In this document: piece after piece, positions 32,887 through 44,859 of the stretch
How positions within the stretch are numbered: the stretch's first letter is position 1
Layout of the letters: the number at the start of each line of letters is the position of its first letter
From: Takakia lepidozioides
Lineage: Eukaryota > Streptophyta > Takakiopsida > Takakiales > Takakiaceae
Assembly (NCBI GenBank): GCA_030704615.1
Contig: CM060732.1
Span: 34,329,053-34,393,052, forward strand
Reading direction: 5' to 3'
Length of the DNA stretch: 64,000 nucleotides
The notes under the pieces: generated by a model
Databases searched by the model: none
What the model saw: the letters and a program-made list of their open reading frames with translations, nothing else
What the model was told of the DNA's origin: nothing
Made by a program: the position numbers and the translations under genes

Positions 32887-35800
32887 ATGATGGCTATGGC
32901 TGCCAGGTTGAGTGTGCCCCTGGCTGTGCTGCGGGCTCCTCTCTCTTTCAGGAAGGCTCAAATCAAGCCCAGTTTCCCTCATGGAGGGAAACTGTGGAGG
33001 CAGCCATTGTCTGGGCAAGTTCATCTCCCCTTCTCCAAAAGTGCCTCGTCCCAAAGAAGGCTTCCGGTTTGTTCCACAGCGCCTGCCACGATTGCAATGC
33101 CGGAAGCCTCAAGCTCTAATTTCAGTCTGAGTGGGGAGATTCTTGAGTGGATCAAGCGCTCGCATGAATGCGGTACTTTGGGCGAGAAGAATATTGGAGA
33201 GAGGGTCTGCATTTGTGGGTGGGTGGCATCCCAGCGTAGCCATGGCGCTATCGCCTTTGTCAATCTGCGTGACCACACTGGCATTGTCCAGGTATTTTTC
33301 AATTTCAACTTCCTCGATCTTTTGATGGTCAATTGAGTTGGATGGGAGAAATTGGGCACCGCATTCCAGTGCCAAATTGTGTCTCTTAGGCATGGACGTC
33401 AGCCTGTAGTTTATGCGATTCTTATGTTCAAGCAGTGGAATGAGTTGATGAGACGTGGGGCGGATTGTAGGTCACGTCAGATCCAGTAAACTTTGCAGAG
33501 TGTCATGAATTGGCTGAGCGCGTGCGAATCGAGTATGTTGTAGCTGTTGAAGGCACAGTGCGTGAGAGACCTAAGGATGTTGTCAATCCGCGCATGGTCA
33601 CCGGAGCTGTGGAGGTGCTGCTGTTTAACTTGAATCCCAGCTTTGATTTGTATACATGGAGCTGAATTGTAGAAATAGAGGATGTTGACGCAGGGCGCTT
33701 TTCCTTGAAGACTTGATTCTTAGTTTTCTGCTCTCATCCTGATTGCTTGGGAGAATGCTGAGGCCCACTTACGGCATTACCTAACGATAACTCAAATCAT
33801 ATGTGCTTAGCGAATTTTATTGGCTGAACAAATTGGGATCATCTCGGCGCATTTTACGCCCGTCCAAACACGCCCGTCCAAACCAGCATTGTCCAGTGAA
33901 ACTGACCTGACTCTTGGGTGGGGTGCGAAGTAGGTTGTGGCAGAAAACATTCGAGTGCTGAATCAAGTGCGAGTGGCACTACCGTTCTTAGTGACGACTG
34001 CCGAGGACTCCAAGGATGTGCCCACAGAAGAAATCCGTCTCAGGTTCGCCCTTCCTGTAGTCTTTACTATGCTTCCGATCATTTGATACCTTTTGCCTCA
34101 AGTAAAATGCTTCAACTTATCAAAAGCCAGAAGGAAGTATGAAATGGGTTATAGATGATGGCAGGTATCGACACCTCGACCTTCGGCGAGCTCAGATGAG
34201 CAAAAATTTGCGTCTCCGGCACACCATCATCAAGCTCATTCGGCGATATTTAGAGGATGTTCATGATTTTGTTGAGGTCCGTCACATTTCCATCATCAGG
34301 TTGTTATCCCCCTGTGTAAGGCCTTGCAATCATTAAGCCTGGCATTAGGGGGACTCAAACATCCCTTGGTTTGGTTGCAGTACTTAGCTACAGTCATGTT
34401 TCATGTGCAGTTTTTAGTAAACTCATAAAAGTTCATTTGGGGCCAGATTGAGACCCCCATTCTGACAAGGTCAACACCAGAAGGTGCACGCGACTATCTT
34501 GTTCCATCACGTGTCCAGGTGCCAAACTGGGTTTTTACCAACCTTTTTTAAAGTTGTGTCTCAGCGTAGTGTGGTTCCACTGCGGGTTCTGCATACTGAA
34601 TCGGCTATCCCTTTTCAACTTATGTCAACTTAACTAATGCTTTCTTTGTAAGTCATTGTGGAAGTTGGGGATATAGTTTTTTAAAATGCAAATTTCTGAA
34701 GTCCATTAAGAAGAGGTACTGAAAGCGATATATCATTCATGCCACACCGTAATGTATAAATGATAATATCTCGTGAGGGTCATATCCCTTCAAGCTTATG
34801 TCATAGCCAACATGCAGTGAGTGCATCTCACTCTCCCTTTGTCACATGTATTTTCATGGAGGATGTAAGCCAAGGTGTAGCTCTCCACAAGAAAGGGAAA
34901 ACCTTAAGAGTTAGTTTTGCAATTTCTTCCATTTGTATCTCACCTCACTTCCACCCAAGCACAGAGGGTTCATGATGCTTTGGGGGTGGGGGTGGGGGGG
35001 GCGTGGACAGCCAGGTGACTTCTATGCGCTGCCACAGAGTCCACAGCTGTTTAAGCAGATGCTAATGGTGTCAGGGTTTGACAGATACTACCAACTTGCA
35101 CGGTACACAGGACCTGAAATTGAAGGGTGGTACAAGGGGAAGTTGCTTGCATGGACGGATTTAAGGGGACTATTGAGTTATTTGGGAGACCGATGGAAAT
35201 CAATGCTCATGATTGTTTGTTTCAGGCCACTTTAAACTCATGACCTTATTGAGGTCTTTATATGGTTTTATGACATCTCTGAGGCTGAGACTGAGGTTTG
35301 AAAACAGTCCAAACCTTGTCCAAAAGTGAAAACACAGACAAGAGAAAATGGCTATCATGCACTATAAGAAGTTTACAGAACCAAATTATCTCAGTTTAAA
35401 GGAAAATGTTTCTAGAAGAGTCGTATGTGTTTGACTGTGCAGATGTTTTAGAGATGAAGACTTGAGAGCAGACAGGCAGCCAGAATTTACCCAGCTGGAT
35501 ATGGAACTTTCATTTACACCCCTAGAGGACATGCTGACGCTTAATGAGGGTCTCATGAGACATGTAAGCTTTCACATATGACCTGTGCAGCTTTACACCC
35601 TGTTGGATTTTCATTTGTCACAGCTTTATGCCCTTTTTCAGTCCTTCCTCCTGTGATGAGTACTTGAAGGGCTACCCCACCATGCTCTCCCTCCCTCCCT
35701 CTCTTTCTCTCTTTCTTTCTCTTCTGTTCAATGGTACATTTGTCTTCAGTCCAGCAAGTTTAATTCTCAATCCTGTCGCCAAATTTGGCAGTTCTATATT

Positions 35801-38800
35801 AGATTGTCCAAGCATTGGATTGTGCTGAATGTACGCTGCATGACATTGATGAGTACATAAAAGCAAGAGTATCTCTGTTCTATGGCCTCTCATGGCCCTG
35901 TCGACTTCATAATGTTTCTCTCCCTCTCTGCTAATGTTTTGCAGTTTTAGAAGAGGTCTGATCATGTTAGATGAGGGTGAATGTCATGATCAGAGTGATA
36001 GATACTGCAGAGAGGCTTGTAATGAAATCTCTGTCTACATCGTATGAAGCCTTAAATGGCATATTTCATTCTGGCCTCAGGTGTTTAAAGAAGTAAAGGG
36101 GATTGATCTCCCAGACCCTTTTCCAAGACTTACATATGCAGAAGCGATGGGGCGCTTTGGTTCGGATAAGCCTGATCTTCGCTACAGCTTGGAACTTGCT
36201 GAGGTGAATTGTAAGCTCTGTGCCTCTCAAAATTTATTTGTTGGGGTTGACAGCGTTCAAGACTCCTTGTTCACAAAGGCCTGTCTTAGCTTGATCTATC
36301 CCTCTGGATGAATTTAGTAGTAACATAGGGGCGAAATGCCAGACATAGAGACTGGAGTAGTCACAATAGAGGGGTGTGGTTACTCTATGGGGTAGGCCGA
36401 TGAATTCTCTCGCAACAAAGAGGGTAGTGCAACCAAGAAAGCACCTAGTTACCTTGAGAAGTAAAAGAAATGATTTTTGGTTTTCCCAGATGGGATTACA
36501 TGTAGATATGTGTGTTAGAATGTACTCAAAAGACGTTGTTTGCAGTAGCCTGATATGTGTGTTAGAAAGGATCTTCATGGTTCAATATTCAAGATCTCGT
36601 TTGAGCCTGGATCTGTATGCACTACTTGCACACTCAATCTTTATTAGGAAGTTCTGCCTCTATGATTGAAGGTCTCGGACTTCTACGTGGATTCAAGTTT
36701 GGCACCATTTGCTAGTGCGGTAGCTGCTGGAGGGATAGTGAAGGTGCTCAGTGTGCCAGGTGGTGCTTCTGCAATATCAGCCACTCGACTTAAGAAGGGA
36801 AATCTATACCAGCTAGCCATAAAGTCAGGGGCCAAGGGTCTGCCTTACTTGAAGGTCCTTGAAGGGGGTAAGTTTCTTACAACTTTTTAACCTGTAGTCC
36901 CTTTCCATGACCAGGTGATGTCTTTGCAGTCCTTCGTAATGAGTTATGTGCTTGCAAACAATGACTGGACTGAGATACTTTAATGCTTTTGTCTGAGGAC
37001 CTCTCAAAAGTGCATTCTGCAGCACACTACCGCAATATGGGTATAGGATAGGGTGTAAGATGGGCTTAAGCAGTTACTGAACTGGTACCTAAGTGTTTTA
37101 CAGGTACAATTTTGGTCCTTTCTCTCATTTGCTGTGCAGTACAACAGTGAAAACTTCCAGTGAATAATGGTGCGGTAGCAGGCAACAAGGTAGTTATCAC
37201 CTTGGAGTATTGGTTCTTACTGGAAGGGATTCAATAGCTGTTATAGGAAGCAATTCATAGGGATGGATGGTTGTGCAGGTCAGCTTGACGGGCCGCCAGC
37301 CATCACGGAAAGTCTCAATACAGAGCAGAAAGAGGACTTGAGAGCACGGTGCAGGGCCAAACCAGGTGACCTCATTGTGTTTGCTGCTGGTCGGCCAACA
37401 ACAGTGAACAAAACTCTGGATACTCTACGGACATTCCTTGCTGAAGATTTGGGTATTGTGGATAAGGTCTCAATCCTGTCCCTCTACTCTTTATTTTAAA
37501 GAAAGGAGGAAACCCCCTTCATGAAACTTAGAAAAGGCAAAGACAACCATGAAAGCAATGAAGCGCAAAGGTGAGAAATGTGCAAAGAGCCAGAAGCCAC
37601 GTAGGCAATAAAGAGACTGAAGGATGCAGAAGGTGGAGAACAACATTCTAAGCTTCTTGAAGCACTAGCCACCTTCGGAGCGGAAAGAACCAAGCATGCT
37701 CACAATGAAACGACAGGAAGAAGAAGCTCCGACATGCTTTGATTGCATCACGATGAGCAAAAAGATCCTGGTCTTACGAACAGACTGAAGGATGGTGAAT
37801 CACTCCTACATATTATCATAGGCATGTTGAACCAGCCAGGTTACTGAAGGTAGCAGTGGAAAGCACTGAGGCAGAAGCCTTTATAGTGCAAACCTTAGAC
37901 TCAACCTTAGACTCTGTGCAGGGTCTCCGTCTCTCCTTCCCTTCTTACAGTGCCGCCACTTATCGTGCAAGCTCTTATCACTTATCTTACCACTTGTCAC
38001 TTGCAAGCTCCTTTTCTGCCCTGGCAGTATCCCCATGCATGGCTGGGCGGACCGTGTAGTGTAACTTCTGACATACACTGCAGGTGGCTATTCTGGAGCA
38101 TTCCATAGGGAACAGAGAAGATATTTCACAAGCAGTGCTGCAGCAATGTGGACATGGAAATTGAGAAATGACCCATGTTAGTGCAACTTGTCCTCCAGCC
38201 TTGTTCAAATGTAAAGAGAGTATTTGACATTATGCTATTATTGGATTGGAATTGCAGTCAGCACAATCAGTATTGTGGATTACAGACTTCCCAATGTTTG
38301 AGTGGAGTGATGATGACCAGAGGCTTGAGGTGAGCAAAACTTCTCTCAGATTTGTTCCTTGGACACAGGATGAATTCCAATCTAGAGAGACTGCCATGTT
38401 TTTTTCTGATAGCAGTTCTGAGTCAAAAGACATGATACTCCCATGGTCTGTACTGGTTTCTGACACTAGTGTTTTCTGCAAAGCAGGCACTGCACCATCC
38501 ATTCACGGCGCCCCACCCCGAGGACATGGGCAACCTAAAAACTGCACGAGCTTTGGCCTATGACTTGGTCTACAATGGTGTTGAGGTTCTTTCTGTCTCT
38601 CTCGTTAGTACTGCAATGAACATCTTCTAGTATGACATTGATGCAAGCAATATGCAATATTTAGCGGATTTTCCTATATCTATGGGCAGTCATACTAAGT
38701 TTGTAAAGGTAACAGGGGGCTAGAAGGAAAGTCAATAAGTCTTTGACTATCCTCATATATATTTCTCTTATAAGGCGGGTAGTACCAGGATCTGCAATTC

Positions 38801-39863
38801 ACTGACAGTGACTTCGTTGTGCGGATTGGTGGGAGGAAGATTGGGGGCGGAAGTCTCAGAATCTACCGACGGGAGATTCAGGAGAGAGTGCTGGAAGTCA
38901 TCGGGTTGACACTTGAGCAAGTGGGTAGTCATCTCTATGTTTTCTACTATGAAAAGTTGGCACTCCTCAGACTCTTAACAGTACAGGCGTCATAGCTGAA
39001 GGTACAAGCAAAGTAACTGCCTGAAAAGCAATTTCTTGGGGTACCAGGCTGGAGCTTCCCATTCAGGGTAGTTCCACTACACAACACATGCAGTTTATTA
39101 AATAGGAGATGTGTCATGTGTGATATAAGCTGATGTTATTTTTTCAGCTTAACTTGACTTCATGTAAAGTGAAAACTGTTTACAAACATTTGGGAAGAGC
39201 CAGTAATTTGACCCTTGTTAAATGCAAGTGGACATCAGCCTAAACCTGTTCTCGCTTTGGTTCTTACGTTGCAGGCGGAAGAGAAGTTTGGATTTTTGCT
39301 GGAAGCGCTCGATCTTGGGGCTCCTCCACATGGTACCATTCTTTCCTCTTGAGTTTATAACATTGGGGCTGAAGTAAGCATTGCTGGAATGAATATCATG
39401 TTTTGAAGATTATGGCAACACCTGCCCTTACATGAACATCCAAGCTCCTGTAACAAGTCTGTTGTTGTGCTGGGACTTTACCCTGTGAAAGGTAGGCTCA
39501 GCCAATGTTAATAGGGAACAATCAAACAGGAGATATTAAACCTGTCAAACTTGCTCATGACATACTTGAGTGAAGAGAGGTGAGAGGGTCCTACCTTATA
39601 GCTCTCTTATTGTGCATTTTCAGGATATAAGCCTAGGGTGTTTTTTTGATGATGGGTTTGTCCGGCTTCGTGCAGGGGGCATAGCATATGGCATTGATCG
39701 TTTAGTAATGTTACTAGCTGGTGAGAGTTCCATCAGAGATGTGATTGCATTTCCAAAGACAACAACAGCACGGTGTTCATTAACGGGCGCACCTGCAACA
39801 GTTGATCCAATGCAATTAAGTCAACTGTCCCTCACAATAAGCTCCCATGGTGACACACCTTGA
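32887..39863 (+). CDS. Aspartyl-tRNA synthetase, bacterial type, plastid/mitochondrial, 15 exons
   Basis: Exons 32887-33291, 33471-33614, 33934-34043, 34165-34276, 34447-34518, 35011-35102, 35443-35563, 36081-36203, 36672-36867, 37279-37466, 38258-38329, 38487-38585, 38840-38920, 39275-39332 and 39676-39863 join in phase to 686 residues. The first about 75 residues are rich in Ala, Arg and Ser with few acids, as in organellar transit peptides. Then come the OB-fold anticodon domain ([12 protein letters not shown]), RYRHLDLRR (220-228), the flipping loop [14 protein letters not shown] (266-279), QSPQLFKQ (290-297), motif 2 [15 protein letters not shown] (313-327), a GAD-type insertion (about 395-520) and motif 3 [10 protein letters not shown] (625-634, Arg633). 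It charges tRNA-Asp (ATP dependent) for organelle translation. No stop or frameshift was seen; all introns look GT-AG. Confidence 0.96.
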
Positions 39864-40140
39864 AAATTGCTTGAAAGCAATTAGGTTTTTCCCGATTGCA
39901 TGCAACTGTTGTTTTCTATGGACTATACCCTGAATATGAATCACAATGTGACCTATGGTATAGGTGTAGCAGTCAACCCTAATGAGTATCCCATCGACCA
40001 TGAACGCCTTTAGTACCTTCCATCTGGGGCCTTCCAACTCATGAGTTAACTTCAGTTATTTGCGGCCGCGTGAAGTCCGGGTTTTGCTGTAGGGATTGCC
40101 TGCCCCGTTTGCTTGCTCAGGTCAATCATAGATTGTGAAG

Positions 40141-40305
40141 ATGTCGGAAGGGTCGGAATGTGTGCGTAAGCACATTCCCAAGAAAGTGGTCCGAAAATCC
40201 AGGCATACCATGACCCTTGCTTTGGAAGCGCTTGACACTCTTCTTCCTACCGGACCATACCCCCAAGAGACAATTGATGGTCACTACTTCTCTTTGCCCT
40301 ATTGA
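40141..40305 (+). CDS. Small hypothetical ORF or first exon
   Basis: ATG 40141 opens 54 codons beginning MSEGSECVRKHIPKKVVRKS, a basic, non-repetitive sequence with good context, ending TTGCCCTATTGA. A possible donor (GATG/GTCACT) at about 40278 would make it a first exon, but no following exon was found before the transposon cluster. Family unknown. Confidence 0.3.
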   Translation: MSEGSECVRKHIPKKVVRKSRHTMTLALEALDTLLPTGPYPQETIDGHYFSLPY

Positions 40306-40583
40306 CTTCTACACATTACATATTGAATTTTCTTTGGAATTTATTTTTTGATTTAGCATACAACCATGAGACATGATGCTTGTTGACAAGACCTGGAGAG
40401 ACTTTGGTTGAAATCTCCGGTCTAGTCACTGATTATTCTTTCCCCTGTCTAGGTGTTGAGTTGCAATTTTTATTTCAAATGATTCTAATTAGGCCCTAGA
40501 TTCAATTCTAATAATCTACAGGCAGTATATCTAGATATGTACAAGTTATCCAAAGTGCGATCTTCACACCGAGAAAGCTGTAC

Positions 40584-42120
40584 TAGTGTTGGGGAGTATG
40601 TTGAATCGGGACCTAATATCTTGCGGATACAGATCCGGATATATGCCTATTTAACCCGTGGTTCTCGAAATAAGGAACTAAGGAACTACAGGTATTTAGT
40701 TTTAACTTGGATAAAAAGTCCCTTCAAATATCTGTGTCAGATATTCCATGAGATATGCGAGTTGAACTACAAGATATAGCTTGACCTAAAGCGGAGATAG
40801 CTTGACTTAAAGCACTGCCAAAAAACTTTGTTTGTATTTATAGTGCCGTTGAAACATGGAATTCATCTGGGTGCATTCCGCATTCATCGGGGTCGCATTC
40901 CACCTGGATCAGCTCCCTCAGGTGCATTTTGAAATGCAGAATGCACTGGCCATTAGATTTTTTTTTAAACAATTTCTTTACCCAGAGGGCATTGGAGGGC
41001 ATTACCCTAGACATAAATCTTGCTAGTATCAGGAACTGGAGATTCTCTAGATGAGACAGGCCAGTTCCTGTTTTTTGAGGTTATTGTTAGTATATGGAAC
41101 TCTAGGATACATCTTGATATAAAACTTGCTGGTATCCGAAAGTGGAGGTTCTTCATTTTCCAAAGCTTGAAAAAGCCGGAGCCGGGGATAGGACAGAAAT
41201 CAAATATCCGCCAAAAACTGGTAAATACCTACAATGGGCTAAAACTAGATGTGGCGGGAAACCAACGACCGTAATTGTGTCAAGTGCCCTAGATTTGAAT
41301 CAGTTTTGGGGAGATATTTTGAGTTTTGTCATATCCCTTGGTGACTGGTTTTCCAAGCTTGTTGGAAAACTAAGAACCGGATAGCAAGAGTTATGTCAAG
41401 ATATATCCTATGGTCCGGATACTAGCCGCGCAATAACCTCAAGGAACCGATCAAATATCCAGCAATTTCTTCACATATCTTTGAAGGGATATTTGAGCAG
41501 TTATTTCCACCTAAAATTCTTTTTTAAAATTTAAAATAGGTCTATATCAGTGTTGGACTGGTATCAAGTTTTTTACATACCAGTCTGGTCCTGGTACCAG
41601 GCGTATCACAAAGTTTTCATACCAGTCTGGTCTATGTAATGGTGGATGTATATTTGTCCAAATACTGGTATGAGTATGAGTATCATGACCACAATACCAG
41701 CTGGTATGAGGTAGCAACTCTGGTATCATCTTTTATGTGTATTGTATTTATTTTCACTTGATATTTGCTATTTGATACACTTGTAATTCAAAGATGGCTT
41801 TAGAAGTAAATATACATAAATACAAATGTATAGGCAAATGTACACATAATTTAATATGGTACACACACCAGAGTAAATGAGGTAGACTGCGGGGGAGTAC
41901 TGGTATTGTGGCTGGTATGAAAAAACTGATACCAGCCTGGTCTGGTATATGACCAAGTACTCTCCCAAACGATACCAGACTTGGTCTGGTATCTAATACC
42001 AGTGCATATACCAGTACTTTATACCAGTCCTTCACCTATATACCAGTCCAACACTGGTTTATATCCGGATCCCTAATCTGGCGGATAATAAGTCCCAAAT
42101 CACAGATTTCTATCGACAAA
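40584..42120. mobile_element. Probable hAT-like element 'B' (CCGGATAT-type), right end uncertain
   Basis: TAGTGTTGGGGAGTATG at 40584 resembles the left terminus of elements C and D. CCGGATAT/ATATCCG motifs follow (40630, 41200, 41410, 42060). Element A is inserted at 41548. No matching right terminus or target duplication was found, so the end near 42120 is approximate and the element may be truncated. Confidence 0.45.
41548..42056. mobile_element. hAT-like non-autonomous element 'A' (TACCAGTCTGGT-filled)
   Basis: CAGTGTTGGACTGGTAT at the left is mirrored by ATA(T)ACCAGTCCAACACTG at the right. Flanks GTCTATAT and GTTTATAT are an 8-bp target duplication with one mismatch. The 509-bp interior repeats ACCAGTCTGGT, CTGGTAT and ATACCAG many times on both strands. 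No coding capacity. Confidence 0.88.
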
Positions 42121-42194
42121 GGTTATTAAATGGAAAGAACAGCTCCACCTTTATGCTTTGGCCTCCACGAGATCTGTGTGCAAAATTACCGTTG

Positions 42195-42285
42195 AAGTTG
42201 GCCCAAGACCAGCCCAAGAGTGCTAGAAATTGGGCCCAGATTTCTTGGGCTTGGGCCTAGCGTAAAGCCGCCCTAAGTCTAGGTT
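42195..42285. repeat. GGGCTTGGGCC / CGTAAAGCCGCC repeat, copy 1
   Basis: TTCTTGGGCTTGGGCCTAGCGTAAAGCCGCCCTAAGTC matches 57704-57750, which has TCTTGGGCTTGGGCCCTAGTGTAAAGCGGCCC. It is probably the end of a small inverted-repeat transposon. Confidence 0.55.
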
Positions 42286-42804
42286 GATCTTCCATAGATA
42301 TGGTAGTACTTGGCAATTTCGACACAAATTATAATATTTCAAAGATTGTTGAAAATTTTGGAAATTGATTTTGTGAAATTAAATAACTTTGTGAATGATA
42401 ATAAAGCATCTTTGGAAATATTCCACATGTTGAAATGAAATTCTCAAAATAAAATAAATATTTGATAGATGATTGTTGAACTTGCCAATGTACTACGGAT
42501 TCTTTTGAAGGTCCAAAAATAAGAGATGGAGGGTCGGACGAATGGGATGGCACAGAAAGGGGTAGACAGTTTGTTTGTTCTACCTTAACCTCCTACCGAT
42601 CCGGCTCCTCCATTTGTTGTGCTTCCATATGCACCCTGTGCTTCCCTGTTCTAGGGCTATTCACAAATTTACTGGTCTCCTCAACTAGAAACTAATCTCG
42701 AATTACTACTTGCTCTCCTTACTTATTCAGGTCACCCTCGGCTTCATGTGTAGCCAAGACTATTTTCTTCACACTTCTTTGGAATCTCCAACATGGTATC
42801 CCAT

Positions 42805-42925
42805 GTGTTTAGGCCTCAAGGCAACCTTCCGGTATGTAAGGTATTAATTTTTTCCCTATAATAATTATTAATAAAATTCTCAGGGTCACTATCCCCTGTT
42901 CTGTTAAAAAAAATAAAAACACCTT
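42805..42925 (+). mobile_element. LINE 3'-end fragment (shared tail family)
   Basis: TATTAATTTTTTCCC, AATAATTATTAATAAAATTCTCAGGGTCACTATCCCTGTTC and an A-rich tail match the other tail copies. Only the tail remains. Confidence 0.7.
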
Positions 42926-43062
42926 GAAATGAAGTTTTTTATTTCTACAAATTTCTAAAACCGAGCGGTGGATGTGTGCATGTAATGCTCACACAAAAAC
43001 AAAGTGAATTGTTTTTTATAATTTTATTAATTCTACTAAGTTTACAATTTGGGCCTATTTAC

Positions 43063-43654
43063 CATTGTTGGGCGGATATAGAATCATCAGGATATCAATA
43101 GTAGGATATCAACCCGGATATCAATGTATCCGGATCCGGATCCAGCAACTATTTGATATCTGGCTATTATTTATATCCGGTGGATACATAAAACGGAGGA
43201 TCCGGATAGGATCCTACCCGCCGGATATAAAAAGGTTTAATAACCGGGTTGTATCCGGATATGTAGCCAAAATACCGGATCTCGACCGGATACAAGAAAA
43301 TAAATTAATATTTTATAAATTAATAAATTAATATGTTATTAGAATTTTAATAATTTAATTGATTAAAAATAAAAATACGAGTAAATTTCAATAAAATTAA
43401 ATCAGGGCTACAATCCAATATATTTCATGATTATTTATATCTGGATTACTCTATAACTGCCTGATATTAAAATCAAAATATCCGGACTGATTTATATCCG
43501 GTAGATTTTTTAAAAGCTTTCAATATGCATAACCGGCAGATATTAGAAATACAAATTATTCTAATATTCTAATCCGTAGGATATATCATTCTCTAATTTG
43601 TCAAGTATCCGGACCCTGTGGATATAAAAAAAAACTAAGAACCGCCCAACACTG
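43063..43654. mobile_element. hAT-like non-autonomous element 'C' (CCGGATAT-filled)
   Basis: The left end CATTGTTGGGCGGATAT and the right end (complement of CAGTGTTGGGCGG) are inverted repeats. Both sides are flanked by CTATTTAC (43055-43062 and 43655-43662), a perfect 8-bp target duplication. The 592-bp interior is packed with CCGGAT/ATCCGG motifs. No transposase. Confidence 0.9.
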
Positions 43655-43889
43655 CTATTTACCTTCCACGTCTCATCAACGAGCTGTTTTCAGGCCCAAA
43701 ATGTGATGTAGTTATCTTAGATATTTTTTGTAGGTCGTAGCTTCTGCTTTTTTTTTTTAAATCTTGCATCATACCTTGTCCTTGGAGGTATCACAGGCCT
43801 CACGCTTGTGCATTCAAGATGCTATTAATCTAAAATGAGAGGCGTCCAAAAAGCTTCATGAGTGGTTCCATGAGAGCAGATATACTGAA

Positions 43890-43985
43890 ATTAGGTGGAA
43901 GTGAAAATTCACAAGGACCCTAGGACCCTACAGGATTAAACACAGTGGTAGGCGCCCATTACCGCTGTGCTACCCGAGAAAGAAA
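43890..43985 (-). mobile_element. tRNA-like (SINE) remnant
   Basis: On the minus strand GGGTAGCACAGCGGTAATGGGCG is A-box-like and GTTTAATCCTGTAG a weak B box. No tail was recognised. Low certainty. Confidence 0.35.
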
Positions 43986-44099
43986 TACGAACTAGTTTGG
44001 CTATACGAGAGCCGGATGGAGAAATGGATGCGGAGAAATGGATGCATCAACAAAGCCAATTGTAAGATTAGCATGGGTTCCGTGGAGAGCTCTCTGAAT

Positions 44100-44640
44100 T
44101 TTAGTCATGGTTAATTAGAATTACCTACTTCTAGTTAATTAGGACATTTTGGATATTTATATTTGTATGAAATGGAGGGTACATTTTTCGTTAATAATAT
44201 TCGTGAGCATGTGAGCATCCGGCTCCTCCAGACTCACTCGTTTTTGAATCTCTGGGTATTAGAGCCCTTTGGACTATTTACTTTCTTTCGTTCTATAAAA
44301 AGTCTACTAAAATATCTTTGTGGAAAGAGCAAGCCTTAACAGTCCGTCTCTCTCATCCTCGCTGCAGACGTCGTAGTTGAGTCCTCCTCTCGAAAGCCTC
44401 CTCTGTATCTAGACTGAAACAGAGCCTTGTAGAGAAGCTACGTTGTCTCTTAGAGACTCGAGAGCTAATCAGAGTTGCTTGTATAGGATATTGCACCTTG
44501 CACTCTGTGATTGCAGGAGAACAATCCAGGTTCATTTCACTCGTCTAAACCCTAAACACAGTGAGTATCGTTATATAAATTAGTCTAAGCAGCTGAGACT
44601 GACCTTGAAATCGTGAGGCTCTTCGTCAAGCTACAGTGTT
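44100..44640. repeat. LTR-like dispersed repeat upstream of the P450 pseudogene
   Basis: The first part (GTTAATTAGGACATTTTGGATATTTATATTTG) and a TATA-like TCTATAAAAAG at 44293 look like a plant LTR promoter region. The part 44340-44640 recurs inverted at 57030-57305 (for example ATTGCACCTTGCAC, CAGGTTCATTTCACTC, GTCAAGCTACAGTGT). No pol sequence is attached, so it may be a solo LTR. Confidence 0.6.
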
Positions 44641-44859
44641 CCTCTGCCTTCTCTCTCTTTGCTGCTTCGCATGGCATGCATAGTGTACACATCTTTGCCG
44701 TTGCCACCCTGTAGTATGATAGTTGACCACGTAAAACTAAACTAGTGCAAAAAACTTTTATCTAACTCAGCACGGGGATTTCATAAGCTATTGCATACTG
44801 CCCTCCCAGTATCATGGATCATAACATGTCCACAGATGTAATATCTAGCTGTCTGCAGG

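Noticed and set aside
43063-43654. CRISPR-like or satellite array from the many CCGGAT motifs
   Set aside because: Motifs are short, irregularly spaced and on both strands, bounded by inverted ends with an 8-bp target duplication; nuclear plant DNA.
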